From NCBI GenBank assembly GCA_043765375.1, contig JAYUJH010000013.1:1-8835 (forward strand): 8,835 nt of DNA, read 5' to 3'. The position numbers and the translations under genes were made by a program. This DNA comes from JAYUJH01 sp043765375 (GTDB lineage: Bacteria; Pseudomonadota; Alphaproteobacteria; Rickettsiales; UBA998). Numbering within the stretch: the stretch's first letter is position 1; every line of letters begins with the position of its first letter. Shown piece by piece: positions 1-6,734 of this stretch. The notes beneath the pieces are model-generated. The model made no database searches and was not told the DNA's origin. It was given only the letters and a program-made list of their open reading frames with translations.

Positions 1-40
1 ATCTTTCATTAAGTTAATTGATTATAGCATAAGTTAAAAA

Positions 41-70
41 TTGTCACGCAATTTTCACAAATATTATGTA
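41..70 (+). promoter_or_regulatory. Possible promoter of the first + strand gene
   Basis: A TTGTCA hexamer (41-46) is followed after 18 nt by TATGTA (65-70); TTATGT at 64-69 gives a 17-nt spacer. A second -10-like TATATT lies at 69-74, only 7 nt before the ATG at 82. The region is very AT-rich, so such matches are expected by chance. No good Shine-Dalgarno precedes the ATG. Confidence 0.3.
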
Positions 71-81
71 TATTGGATTTG

Positions 82-636
82 ATGAAAGATGATGAAAAAG
101 AGTTATCAACTAAACAACATGGTTTGCCGTGGTTAGAATTATTGGTTGGAACAGCAACTGGGCTTGGTGCCGCAGCCGTAACTGTGAGCAAAACTCAAAA
201 GGATTTTATTGCTAAGTTTCCGCAAATTAATGCGGAACTAGGTCTTGATATTCAATCTATTGAAGATTTTAACTATTATCTTGACGAAGCAAATAATTTT
301 ATTTCTACTTCCATGAAATATACTGATGAAGAAATATGTGATTTATTAGAATCATCAGGAATGAAGGTATTAGATTATTATTCCATTGCAACCCAAAACG
401 TATGTAGATTTGTCAAATTAAATCTAACAGAGCCTGCTGATATTGATATGGCTAAAGTTTCCACGGTAGTTGGGACTGCCGTGTTTGCTGCGTTAGCAGT
501 TTGCGTTGCTAAAGAAATATACAAAAACTTATCACCTGATAATAATGTAAATAGCGCGCAATTAATCAGTCACAGTCTATATGAGAATGATAACGCACAA
601 ACAAAATCAGATAATCACCACATATTTAGTTGGTAA
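82..636 (+). CDS. Hypothetical protein with two hydrophobic segments (184 aa)
   Basis: I do not recognise this protein. From the ATG at 82 it is 184 residues. A charged N-terminus (MKDDEKE) is followed by a Gly/Ala-rich hydrophobic stretch at about residues 16-35 (GTATGLGAAAVTV). A hydrophilic, mostly helical middle of about 85 residues with many Asp/Glu/Asn comes next, then a second hydrophobic stretch at about 126-143 (VSTVVGTAVFAALAVCVA) and a polar Asn/His-rich tail ending FSW. Two membrane helices are plausible but both are short and small-residue rich, so membrane association is inferred. The frame is open from a TTG at 73, which would add three residues; the ATG is preferred although neither has a clear ribosome binding site. 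It is the only + strand gene here and converges on the 231 aa gene. No domain, catalytic motif or signal peptidase site is evident. Confidence 0.7.
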   Translation: MKDDEKELSTKQHGLPWLELLVGTATGLGAAAVTVSKTQKDFIAKFPQINAELGLDIQSIEDFNYYLDEANNFISTSMKYTDEEICDLLESSGMKVLDYYSIATQNVCRFVKLNLTEPADIDMAKVSTVVGTAVFAALAVCVAKEIYKNLSPDNNVNSAQLISHSLYENDNAQTKSDNHHIFSW

Positions 637-668
637 AAAAATGGCAACCCTGTTTGAATAGGGTTGCC
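635..668 (-). terminator. Intrinsic terminator of the 231 aa gene
   Basis: A perfect 9-bp stem (GGCAACCCT at 643-651 and AGGGTTGCC at 660-668) encloses an 8-nt loop. Read on the minus strand it is followed by A and then seven T residues (641-635), the classical Rho-independent form. It starts 9 nt after the stop of the minus-strand gene at 678. On the + strand no T tract follows, so it should act mainly on minus-strand transcription. The T tract overlaps the TAA stop (634-636) of the convergent + gene. Confidence 0.9.
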
Positions 669-677
669 ACAGTTGAA

Positions 678-1373
678 CTAGTTTTTAGCTGCGTTTAATT
701 TCGCAATGACTTGTGCAACTTCTTGCGACAAACCAAAAGCCTCGTTTTGTTCAAGTTTGGCTTTTGCCTCAATTTCCTTGAGCTGGTCTGCTTTTTTGTT
801 GGATACAAGGGAAATTCCTTCTACCACTAAAAAAACTCCTCCAGCAACTGGTAAAGAAATAGGAGCAAATATCACCGCAGCTATCCCCGAAATGACCGCT
901 AGCAGTTTTCCGCCAATCCAATTATTTTTCTTGGAATTAGCCTCTTTTTCCATTTCAACTTTTACGTTTGCAAAAGCACGAAAATTGGTGATAGAAGCTA
1001 TTAACCATTTTTTCAGGTTGACGTCATCTTGCAACAAACCAAAACACACTGCTATTTGAAAGGCAACCTTTCCCGAATATTTATTCAAAGAACGGGTAGC
1101 AATCAATTCAGCGTGGCATTGCAGAAACAAATCTTTTGCTTTTGCAACTATTGCCAGTTTTTGTTCAGCAGGTAAGGTTTTTGCGCTAACCAAACAAATC
1201 TCGGCAGCTTCAGCAATTTTGAAGATTTTTTCTCCAAAAAGGTTTTTAACTCCTTTAGAAATTTCTAAACTAGCGGGTGCTAGTTCGTCTAAAATCAAAG
1301 GAAGTATTTCAGAAACTGTTGAGCGTTGCAGGGCAATGTCAACAATATATTCACCCATTGTGGGTATGGACAT
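678..1373 (-). CDS. Hypothetical protein with C-terminal membrane hairpin (231 aa)
   Basis: I do not recognise this protein. Residues 1-150 look helical and soluble, with alternating Ala/Leu/Lys/Glu and three isolated cysteines (60, 86, 110). Residues about 152-190 form a long Gly/Ala/Ile/Val-rich hydrophobic stretch broken by a PISLP turn, which fits a two-helix membrane hairpin. The last 40 residues are charged and probably coiled or helical (KKADQLKEIEAKAKLEQNEAF). There is no signal peptide. The ATG start at 1373 is well supported: AGGAG (1387-1383) lies 9 nt upstream. The gene has its own leader with two small hairpins and its own strong terminator, so it is probably monocistronic. It faces the + strand gene, another small protein with two hydrophobic stretches, but I see no sequence similarity between them. 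Function unknown; a membrane-anchored or membrane-active protein is inference only. Confidence 0.8.
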   Translation of the reverse strand: MSIPTMGEYIVDIALQRSTVSEILPLILDELAPASLEISKGVKNLFGEKIFKIAEAAEICLVSAKTLPAEQKLAIVAKAKDLFLQCHAELIATRSLNKYSGKVAFQIAVCFGLLQDDVNLKKWLIASITNFRAFANVKVEMEKEANSKKNNWIGGKLLAVISGIAAVIFAPISLPVAGGVFLVVEGISLVSNKKADQLKEIEAKAKLEQNEAFGLSQEVAQVIAKLNAAKN

Positions 1374-1378
1374 AATAT

Positions 1379-1396
1379 AAATCTCCTAGAAGATTT
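1379..1396 (-). promoter_or_regulatory. Small leader hairpin covering the Shine-Dalgarno of the 231 aa gene
   Basis: AAATCT (1379-1384) and AGATTT (1391-1396) form a perfect 6-bp inverted repeat with a 6-nt loop. In the minus-strand transcript the AGGAG ribosome binding site (1387-1383) lies partly in the loop and partly in the downstream arm, so folding would partly hide it. The stem is AT-rich and weak; a regulatory role is inference. Confidence 0.4.
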
Positions 1397-1401
1397 GTAT
1401 T

Positions 1402-1426
1402 GTGAAAGCGGTTCTTGAGCTTTCAC
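1402..1426 (-). repeat. 8-bp inverted repeat in the leader of the 231 aa gene
   Basis: GTGAAAGC (1402-1409) and GCTTTCAC (1419-1426) are perfect reverse complements around a 9-nt spacer. The repeat lies 29-53 bp before the ATG of the 231 aa gene. It could be an operator or an RNA hairpin; no T tract follows on the minus strand, so it does not look like a terminator. Confidence 0.5.
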
Positions 1427-1488
1427 TGAACTTTTGAAGGTTTAGTTAGATTGAATTAAAAAACTCAATATCACTAAAAAGAACCCCT

Positions 1489-1520
1489 AAAAACTTGCTG
1501 TTTTATAAATAAAAAAGCAA
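1489..1520 (-). terminator. Weak possible terminator downstream of the chemoreceptor gene
   Basis: An imperfect AT-rich inverted repeat (TTGCTG/TTTTAT at 1495-1506 against ATAAAA/AAGCAA at 1509-1520, one mismatch, 2-nt gap at the tip) is followed on the minus strand by a G and five T residues (1493-1489). It lies about 115 bp beyond the stop at 1636. No better terminator is visible in 1427-1635, which is AT-rich and holds no gene I can support. Low stem stability makes this tentative. Confidence 0.3.
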
Positions 1521-1635
1521 AGATTTCATGATGTCATTGTTGATGTTTTTTCATATTTTGTCAATGATTATTTATTTCTCCTATGGGAATTAATTAATGT
1601 AACTTCCACTAATCACCCCCCTATTTAATCTTACC

Positions 1636-3786
1636 TCAATCCTGCCTTAATTTTGCTAAAAACTCATCAACCTTGCTGTTTAGCCCTTCCGCTTGGCGAG
1701 AAAGCTCTTGCGATGCGTCAAGTATTTGTCCTGCGGAAACATCTGCTTCCTCCGAATATTCCGTCACTTGTTTGATGCTTTGCGTGATTACATCTGTTCC
1801 ACGGGCGGCAATTTGCATATTTTGCGCAATTTCGTTGGTGGTTGCTGATTGTTCTTCCACCGCTGAGGCAACACTATTGGAAGAATGTGCAATATTTCCT
1901 ATGGATTCCTTGATGTCGTGCAGTGATTTAACGATATTCTCGGAGGCATGATTCATTTCATCAATCACACGGGTGATTTCTTCAATGGATTTGTCAGTTT
2001 GATTGGCGAGATTTTTCACTTCACTCGCAACCACCGCAAAGCCTTTGCCTGCCTCGCCAGCCCGTGCGGATTCTATGGTTGCATTGAGCGCAAGCAGGTT
2101 AATCTGCCCTGAAATATCGGAGATTAATTGGATAACTTCCTTCACTTTACTGGTTGCTTGCATCATTGAATTAGCGTGCATATTCGCCGTTTCCGTCCGT
2201 TGCACCGAATCACTCACCATGGAATTGGAGCGATACATTTGCGAGGCAATCTCCCGCACTGATGCTGAAAGCTCCTCCGTGGCTGATGCAACTGATTGCA
2301 CATTAAGCGAAGTCTCCAATGCGGCATTGGCTGCCCCCCCACTTGAACAATTAGAACGGCTAACAGCTGCTGCAACCCCTTCCGCCGTGTGGGAAAGTTC
2401 AGTTGCGGCAGATGCAACCATAGAAACGAACCCTTTAACTTCTTCCTCAAAATGATTAGCTAATTTGGCACGTTCATGTTGCATATTTTGCCTAGCTAGC
2501 ACCCGTTCATTCATGGTGTTTTTGAATATCTCCGCACCTTTGGCAAGTTCGCCGATTTCGTCATTTCGCTTTGTATGTGCAATCTCGCAATTCATATCAC
2601 CATGAGCAAGAGCGAGAATGGTTTTAATGACTTCATTCAATGATTTTATCAATAATTTTGCAGCGTAATAACCAATCACTGAAATGAACAGGACAAATGC
2701 GATGATTATCCATGAAGCATCTTTCACCATCTTCCAAACGGGTTCCATCACCATATTATAATTTTCTTCCAGCACCACCGCCCAATTCACGCCTAAGGCT
2801 TTGATTGGAGTTGCTGCTATATAAGTTTTTTTACCGACTAACCCCTGTTCCAATCCTGTTGCATCATCGCCATTGAGAACTTTGTCAATCACCGTGCCTT
2901 GCACTTTGGAGAGCAATATATCATTTACATCATTATTTGCGGCATCAGAACGCAATAACCCATCAGCCCCGATTAAATATGAAGTGCTGCCATCGCCTAA
3001 TGTTTTGGAAAAATTAATGATGGAATTGATTTTATCAACGGGCATTTGAAAGCCAAGAACGCCAATTAACTTACCATCTTTTTTGATTGGGTAAGCGATG
3101 AAACTTGCAGGCGCGCCATTGCTTGGTGCATATTTAGCATAGTCAATTAATATAGGTTTTGCTGGTTCGCCTTGAGGATTATTGGAGTTTTGTGCCTCTG
3201 ATTTTATCGCTTGCTTGAAAGCATCTCCAAGCCCCGAATCTTTATACTGCCCCGTTGAGATATTTGTTGCATAATCCAACTCTTTGAACACGGTATAAAC
3301 CACATTACCATCTGGATCAAACAGGAACAAATCATAATAGCCCCGTTTGGCAATGAAGTTACGAAACCATGGGTGAAAATGTTGATGCGCTATGCTATAA
3401 GATGAATTATCATCTGCCGCATCAAGCAAGTGTTTTTCACCAATTTTATTGGGATTATCTGTGATATATAAACGTTGCAAAATCTGCATTGGGTCACCAC
3501 CCAAGCCAATTTCAAACCATGAATTGGAGAATGTTTCAAGCGCATTTATCGTCATATCATTATTGGCGAATAAGCTAATATCATCACCAATTCCACTCAA
3601 ATAATTCTCAATTTCGTTTTTTTTCAAATTGGCTAATTTCAGCATCTCATGTTGTTTTTCTGCAACCGAATTAACGTAACTATTATACGTCAACACCGAA
3701 CCAACCGCCACAGAGTTGATGAATGCGCTAGCAATCATCATTAGTGATATTTTACGAGAAACAGAAAAAGATTGCAAAAACTTCAT
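1636..3786 (-). CDS. Methyl-accepting chemotaxis protein with periplasmic Cache-type sensor
   Basis: A transmembrane chemoreceptor of 716 residues that should sense a periplasmic ligand and control the CheA/CheW kinase complex. In order: a short cytoplasmic start; membrane helix 1 (about 13-35); a periplasmic domain of about 310 residues (40-350) with two Cache-like repeats, seen in YYDLFLFDPDGNVVYTV (150-166) and SYLIGADGLLRSDA (269-282); membrane helix 2 (about 359-376); a HAMP linker (about 377-430); and the signalling hairpin. The highly conserved hairpin tip is intact at about 559-597 (INLLALNATIESARAGEAGKGF, then VVASEVKNLANQT). There is no C-terminal NWETF-type CheR-binding pentapeptide; the protein ends FLAKLRQD. 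The ATG at 3786 directly precedes a typical basic-plus-hydrophobic N-terminus. Oddity: a run of seven G (2340-2334, coding strand) encodes a Gly-Gly inside what should be a continuous coiled coil (478-490). The ligand cannot be told from sequence. Confidence 0.95.
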   Translation of the reverse strand: MKFLQSFSVSRKISLMMIASAFINSVAVGSVLTYNSYVNSVAEKQHEMLKLANLKKNEIENYLSGIGDDISLFANNDMTINALETFSNSWFEIGLGGDPMQILQRLYITDNPNKIGEKHLLDAADDNSSYSIAHQHFHPWFRNFIAKRGYYDLFLFDPDGNVVYTVFKELDYATNISTGQYKDSGLGDAFKQAIKSEAQNSNNPQGEPAKPILIDYAKYAPSNGAPASFIAYPIKKDGKLIGVLGFQMPVDKINSIINFSKTLGDGSTSYLIGADGLLRSDAANNDVNDILLSKVQGTVIDKVLNGDDATGLEQGLVGKKTYIAATPIKALGVNWAVVLEENYNMVMEPVWKMVKDASWIIIAFVLFISVIGYYAAKLLIKSLNEVIKTILALAHGDMNCEIAHTKRNDEIGELAKGAEIFKNTMNERVLARQNMQHERAKLANHFEEEVKGFVSMVASAATELSHTAEGVAAAVSRSNCSSGGAANAALETSLNVQSVASATEELSASVREIASQMYRSNSMVSDSVQRTETANMHANSMMQATSKVKEVIQLISDISGQINLLALNATIESARAGEAGKGFAVVASEVKNLANQTDKSIEEITRVIDEMNHASENIVKSLHDIKESIGNIAHSSNSVASAVEEQSATTNEIAQNMQIAARGTDVITQSIKQVTEYSEEADVSAGQILDASQELSRQAEGLNSKVDEFLAKLRQD

Positions 3787-3796
3787 AGCCTCAAAA

Positions 3797-3816
3797 CGCC
3801 TTAAGCAAAAATTATA
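3797..3816 (-). promoter_or_regulatory. -10 element and weak ribosome binding site of the chemoreceptor gene
   Basis: On the minus strand a perfect TATAAT (3816-3811) lies 24 nt before the ATG at 3786, with TAAGGCG (3803-3797) as a distant and weak Shine-Dalgarno match. A GAGG at 3792-3789 is too close to the ATG to be typical. No clear -35 is present at the expected spacing, and no flagellar sigma-28 type promoter is visible. The gene could also be read through from the upstream squalene-synthase-like gene. Confidence 0.4.
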
Positions 3817-3832
3817 ATACTTATATTTATCA

Positions 3833-4573
3833 TTATTTTGGTAAAGAAAAGGTGAATAAAGGCGTGCATAATTTTAAGGCGAGATGTTTTATTTTTATCT
3901 CATTTGGGTTTTTGCGTAACTCCCCGCCCGAATATAATTGTTTTTGCCATAATAAAACTATCCGCTCCAATTTCTGCAAATATGGCGTTTGGCGGGTGAT
4001 TGCTTGCGTATGCTCCCCTAATTTATATGATGCCAATTTATATGATATTTGGGGCGTATCAGCATGGTGATTATCAGCATAAGGATTGGTGCGAATCATA
4101 GCAATTTCACTGCATAAATCCGCTATATCATGATATTGTGCAACCGTCTGCGCCTCGCCCGCTGCATGGGCTAGCACTGTAAAATAAGCCCGCATAACTT
4201 GCTTGATGGCGGATAAATCCACTCCCTTGAGGCTTGCGGGTAGATTATCCGCTATCACCTCGCACAACTCAATATAATGCGCAATTAACGCAGGATATTG
4301 CTGCAATTCTTGCAAAATTGGGGTTGATGGGGTTGGCGTTGAAGGGCTGGGAGAAGTTGCGCTATCAATAATTTGTTGCAACTGCTCACACCACCATTTG
4401 AGGCGCACTAATCCAACCATTTCATCGGATATAATGGCGGGAATGCGCATCACTTCCGCTGCAAAAACAATGGATAAACATATTTGCTGGCGAGCATTTG
4501 CATCAACAAATAACGAACATAAATATCGTTCATAATCATTGGTTTTTGCGGTTATTTGTATGTCGTGTTTCAT
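3833..4573 (-). CDS. Squalene/phytoene synthase family protein, NDUFAF6-like
   Basis: The protein (246 residues from the ATG at 4573) belongs to the all-alpha prenyl-synthase fold family, in the divergent branch that includes the mitochondrial complex I assembly factor NDUFAF6. The recognisable part is the N-terminal half: YERYLCSLFVDANARQ, then FAAEVMRIPAIISDEMVGLVRLKWWCEQLQQI, matching the family pattern of a helix followed by 'SE..G..RL.WW'. The Asp-rich substrate-binding motifs (DxxxD) of true squalene/phytoene synthases are absent, so prenyl transfer is unlikely; an assembly or binding role is inferred from the family. The C-terminal half is divergent. A Ser/Pro/Thr low-complexity insert (about residues 71-85) and a 15-bp in-frame tandem duplication (SYKLA-SYKLG) are present. 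The frame stays open to a TTG at 4600, nine residues upstream; neither start has a good Shine-Dalgarno. The chemoreceptor starts 46 bp downstream. Confidence 0.75.
   Translation of the reverse strand: MKHDIQITAKTNDYERYLCSLFVDANARQQICLSIVFAAEVMRIPAIISDEMVGLVRLKWWCEQLQQIIDSATSPSPSTPTPSTPILQELQQYPALIAHYIELCEVIADNLPASLKGVDLSAIKQVMRAYFTVLAHAAGEAQTVAQYHDIADLCSEIAMIRTNPYADNHHADTPQISYKLASYKLGEHTQAITRQTPYLQKLERIVLLWQKQLYSGGELRKNPNEIKIKHLALKLCTPLFTFSLPK
4020..4046. repeat. 15-bp tandem in-frame duplication
   Basis: AATTTATATGAT occurs at 4020-4031 and again at 4035-4046, a period of 15 bp. Inside the squalene-synthase-like gene it encodes the doubled peptide SYKLA-SYKLG. The copies differ only in the 3-nt spacer context, which suggests a recent slippage duplication that kept the frame. 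Confidence 0.75.
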
Positions 4574-4608
4574 ATTATTAATGTGGGTGACAAAATGCAA
4601 CTATCATC

Positions 4609-4628
4609 ATATCAGCGCAGGCTGGTAT
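4609..4628. repeat. Palindromic repeat, copy 1 (CAGC-GCAG-GCTG core)
   Basis: Arms ATATCAGC (4609-4616) and GCTGGTAT (4621-4628) pair around a GCAG loop with one T-G wobble, followed by CCAT. The core and the trailing TCCAT are shared with copy 2 at 6735-6754. The shape resembles the small dispersed palindromes of many proteobacterial genomes (for example the ATTCCCGC...GCGGGAAT type). It lies between the 540 aa gene and the squalene-synthase-like gene, on the minus strand without a T tract after it, so it is not an obvious intrinsic terminator. Confidence 0.65.
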
Positions 4629-4650
4629 CCATCTTTGTTAATAATTATTA

Positions 4651-6273
4651 TTACAAACGAAAGCAACTAGTTTTTTCTGATATACCGCCACGTGGAAAGC
4701 ATGCTGTTGTATTTGTTGCAGATGATGACGTTGATTCATAACAACCAACTAGTTTCGGTATCGGGATATTCAATCCAGCAAATATATTACTACTCTGCGT
4801 CATTCCAGTTGCGGGAATTGCTTGCGTTGATGATGATTGTTGTTGAACTGCTGGCGGTGCAGGAGCGGTGGCGGGAGCTACAATTTGCACATCTAGGTTT
4901 GCAGGTGCGGGTTTGAGTTCCACATCTCCATTGCCATGTTGTGCAGGGGGCTGTTGTGATGCACCTCTGGCGGGTGAAGAACCAAAAATGCCTGCGTCAT
5001 ATTCCTGTTCAATAATTGCTTTTTGTTCATTAGTGATTTTGCGAGGGTCACCCATCGGGATTATGCCACGGTGCATTGCGTTGACTGTAACATTTGTTTC
5101 GTAATCAACGGCAGCACGTTCTGATGCGCCTTTGCTTCTATAGCTTTCAATTAAACGTTTCCCGTCAATTGAAGTATCAACCAAACCGTTTTTGCGAGCC
5201 TCAACCGCCATTGCTACTACGGTTGTTTCCATTAGTGCGAGTTTATCACGCTCAAACTCACCCCACATTTCTTTAGAACTCATACCAAACTTGGCTTTGT
5301 TTTCATCGTCTAAGTGTTTTTGAACTGCCAAAGCATGATCAATTTCTTTTTTGTCACCAGATGCTAATGCTTTTCTTACATTTCCGTTGATTATTGATAT
5401 TTCCTTTAAGTTTTCATCATTAAATCCACGCGCACTTTTATAATCCTTGAAAACGCCTTCCCCTGGGCCTGAACCTTGAATATCATTTAGCACACGGCTC
5501 ATGGCTGCACTGGTTGAGTTCATCACTCCATAATCAGCCCAATTGCCACTTTGCCCACCATTCATGTTGCCTGAAAGCGATTGAAACGCCATCATTAATG
5601 TTTCCATGATGCGCTGCATCATCGGCTCCATGCCCTTGAACATTTCCCCTAATCCGCCGTCCATTTTCGTATCACTACGACCACGTTTATTCTGCACCAT
5701 AGTGTTATCAAGCAAATCGTCCATCGCTGCTTGGTTGAAAGCGAACGGAACTCCAGCCGCTGCTGCCGTCCGCACTGCGATTGCATCTTCTTTGCTATAA
5801 CGCTGTAATTTTGTGCCAGAATCCTGTGCGGGAGCATCGGGTTTTGTTGGAGTTGTCGCTCTGCCTGCTGCTGGTGCGCCAGTTGAAGTTGGCGGGGTTA
5901 CTAATGATTGCCTAGTCGCATCACCGAGTTTATCAATATCAACATTAATACCAAGTGCCTTCGCTTCATTTGCTAGCGCATTAAACTTGGTGTTTTTCTT
6001 GAGTGCTATTTCTAAATCTTTTTCAACTTCAACCGCTAATTGCGCTTGAGTCATTGTAGGATTTTGCGATTTATTTTCTTTGATAGATTTTTCTAATTCG
6101 GCAGCATAAATCTCCAAAGTTTCATTGATTTTACCTTGAACTGTTCCTTTCAACATTGGTGGGACATCATTCATTTTTTCTGCAACGGTTTTACCATTCA
6201 AAAATTGTTTCTCAAATACGTGCTTTGAAAGTTCTTTAAGTTGAGGCGAGGTTAATGTTGTGAAATCACTCAT
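4651..6273 (-). CDS. Hypothetical protein, helical with Pro-rich linkers (540 aa)
   Basis: I do not recognise this protein. It is hydrophilic, with no signal peptide or membrane helix. Residues 1-122 are charged and helical (AAELEKSIKENK, EVEKDLEIALKK). Residues 125-150 form a Pro/Thr/Ala linker. Residues 157-265 hold a Met-rich segment (211-237, eight Met: MFKGMEPMMQRIMETLMMAF) followed by Gly/Asn/Ser-rich sequence. Residues 270-430 are helical and charged again. Residues 432-485 are Pro/Ala/Gln-rich (PAPANL, APATAPAPPAVQQQSSS). The start at 6273 is certain: AGGAGG lies 5 nt upstream, and the ATG overlaps the TGA of the 118 aa gene (ATGA), so the two are translationally coupled. Oddity: residues 1-510 contain no cysteine, yet the last 30 contain three (511, 525, 537), and this tail sits at a 10-bp direct repeat. 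The multi-linker layout would suit a scaffold or secreted substrate, but that is speculation. Confidence 0.8.
   Translation of the reverse strand: MSDFTTLTSPQLKELSKHVFEKQFLNGKTVAEKMNDVPPMLKGTVQGKINETLEIYAAELEKSIKENKSQNPTMTQAQLAVEVEKDLEIALKKNTKFNALANEAKALGINVDIDKLGDATRQSLVTPPTSTGAPAAGRATTPTKPDAPAQDSGTKLQRYSKEDAIAVRTAAAAGVPFAFNQAAMDDLLDNTMVQNKRGRSDTKMDGGLGEMFKGMEPMMQRIMETLMMAFQSLSGNMNGGQSGNWADYGVMNSTSAAMSRVLNDIQGSGPGEGVFKDYKSARGFNDENLKEISIINGNVRKALASGDKKEIDHALAVQKHLDDENKAKFGMSSKEMWGEFERDKLALMETTVVAMAVEARKNGLVDTSIDGKRLIESYRSKGASERAAVDYETNVTVNAMHRGIIPMGDPRKITNEQKAIIEQEYDAGIFGSSPARGASQQPPAQHGNGDVELKPAPANLDVQIVAPATAPAPPAVQQQSSSTQAIPATGMTQSSNIFAGLNIPIPKLVGCYESTSSSATNTTACFPRGGISEKTSCFRL
4664..4755. 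repeat. 10-bp direct repeat CAACTAGTTT at the 3' end of the 540 aa gene
   Basis: CAACTAGTTT occurs at 4664-4673 and 4746-4755, 82 bp apart. The spacing is not a multiple of three, so the two copies are read in different frames (KLVG and KTSC). The segment between them encodes most of the unusual cysteine-containing tail. Removing one copy plus the intervening DNA would give a shorter tail (KLVAFVCNNNY). It could mark an insertion or duplication, or be chance. Confidence 0.45.
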
Positions 6274-6626
6274 GAAGACCTCCTACCTGTTTTTTCTATT
6301 CCAGAGCTAGCAATTTTTGCTGGTGGCGTATCAAGTGGCACAACTGGTTTGTCTGCTTGTTTTGACTCACCTTTTGGCATTACATTTTTTGAAGCTTCTA
6401 TTGCTTTTTCAATCCCACCACCAATCATAGGCTCAATAGCAACTGCTATTTTCTCCGCACCTCCCTCAGCTAACTTATCTATTCCCAAAAACCCAACGAT
6501 AGCGTCTCCAACAATTGGTATTCTTCTTATCATATTTACAAAAAAATCAGTTGCAACTTTTGCAGCGGAATTACTTAGGCTTTTGCTATCAAATAATGGT
6601 TTTTCTGTTTTGCTTGCTTCACTCAT
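6270..6626 (-). CDS. Hypothetical small protein upstream of and coupled to the 540 aa gene (118 aa)
   Basis: I do not recognise this protein. A polar N-terminus (MSEASKTEKPLFDSKSLSNS) leads into an amphipathic region with a Gly-containing hydrophobic stretch at about 36-50 (IPIVGDAIVGFLGID), a second Gly-rich helix at 55-78 (GGAEKIAVAIEPMIGGGIEKAIEAS), and a Pro/Lys-rich disordered tail ending GRRSS. The hydrophobic stretch is short for a membrane helix, so peripheral membrane contact or a helical partner surface is possible. Its TGA overlaps the ATG of the 540 aa gene, so the two products are probably made together and may interact. There is no Shine-Dalgarno; an extended -10 lies 6 nt before the ATG, as for a leaderless mRNA. 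The next in-frame Met is residue 32, so the ATG at 6626 is the best start. Confidence 0.7.
   Translation of the reverse strand: MSEASKTEKPLFDSKSLSNSAAKVATDFFVNMIRRIPIVGDAIVGFLGIDKLAEGGAEKIAVAIEPMIGGGIEKAIEASKNVMPKGESKQADKPVVPLDTPPAKIASSGIEKTGRRSS
6279..6284 (-). promoter_or_regulatory. Perfect Shine-Dalgarno of the 540 aa gene
   Basis: AGGAGG on the minus strand (CCTCCT on +) lies 5 nt before the ATG at 6273, inside the last codons of the 118 aa gene. It fixes the start of the 540 aa protein and points to translation of both genes from one mRNA. Confidence 0.85.
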
Positions 6627-6632
6627 ATTTAT

Positions 6633-6641
6633 AATATAGCA
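6633..6641 (-). promoter_or_regulatory. Extended -10 promoter of the 118/540 aa operon
   Basis: TGCTATATT on the minus strand matches an extended -10 (TGn plus a near-consensus hexamer). Its end is 6 nt before the ATG at 6626, so transcription would be expected to begin at or beside the A of the start codon. No clear -35 is present, as is common for extended -10 promoters. The AT-rich context lowers confidence. Confidence 0.45.
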
Positions 6642-6734
6642 AATATTTACTCAAAAGAATATGAACATTTGATGAAAGTTGAAGTAATATTGATTAATAC
6701 TTGATGATTATTTAGGTTTATTTATATTTGTGTC

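Noticed and set aside
706..1059. 117-codon open frame on the + strand opposite the 231 aa gene
   Set aside because: The minus-strand gene has a strong Shine-Dalgarno and a terminator; this frame has neither.
2214..2450. Alternative-frame open stretch within the chemoreceptor, considered as evidence of a real frameshift
   Set aside because: The main frame continues through with full receptor signatures on both sides, so the gene is intact; the stretch matters only as the frame reached if the G7 tract lost one base.
2003..2455. 150-codon open frame on the + strand opposite the chemoreceptor
   Set aside because: It is antisense to the conserved signalling domain, whose biased codons create long open frames on the other strand.
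4556..4741. Short + strand open frame spanning palindromic repeat copy 1
   Set aside because: It overlaps two minus-strand genes, crosses a repeat, and has no ribosome binding site or recognisable sequence.
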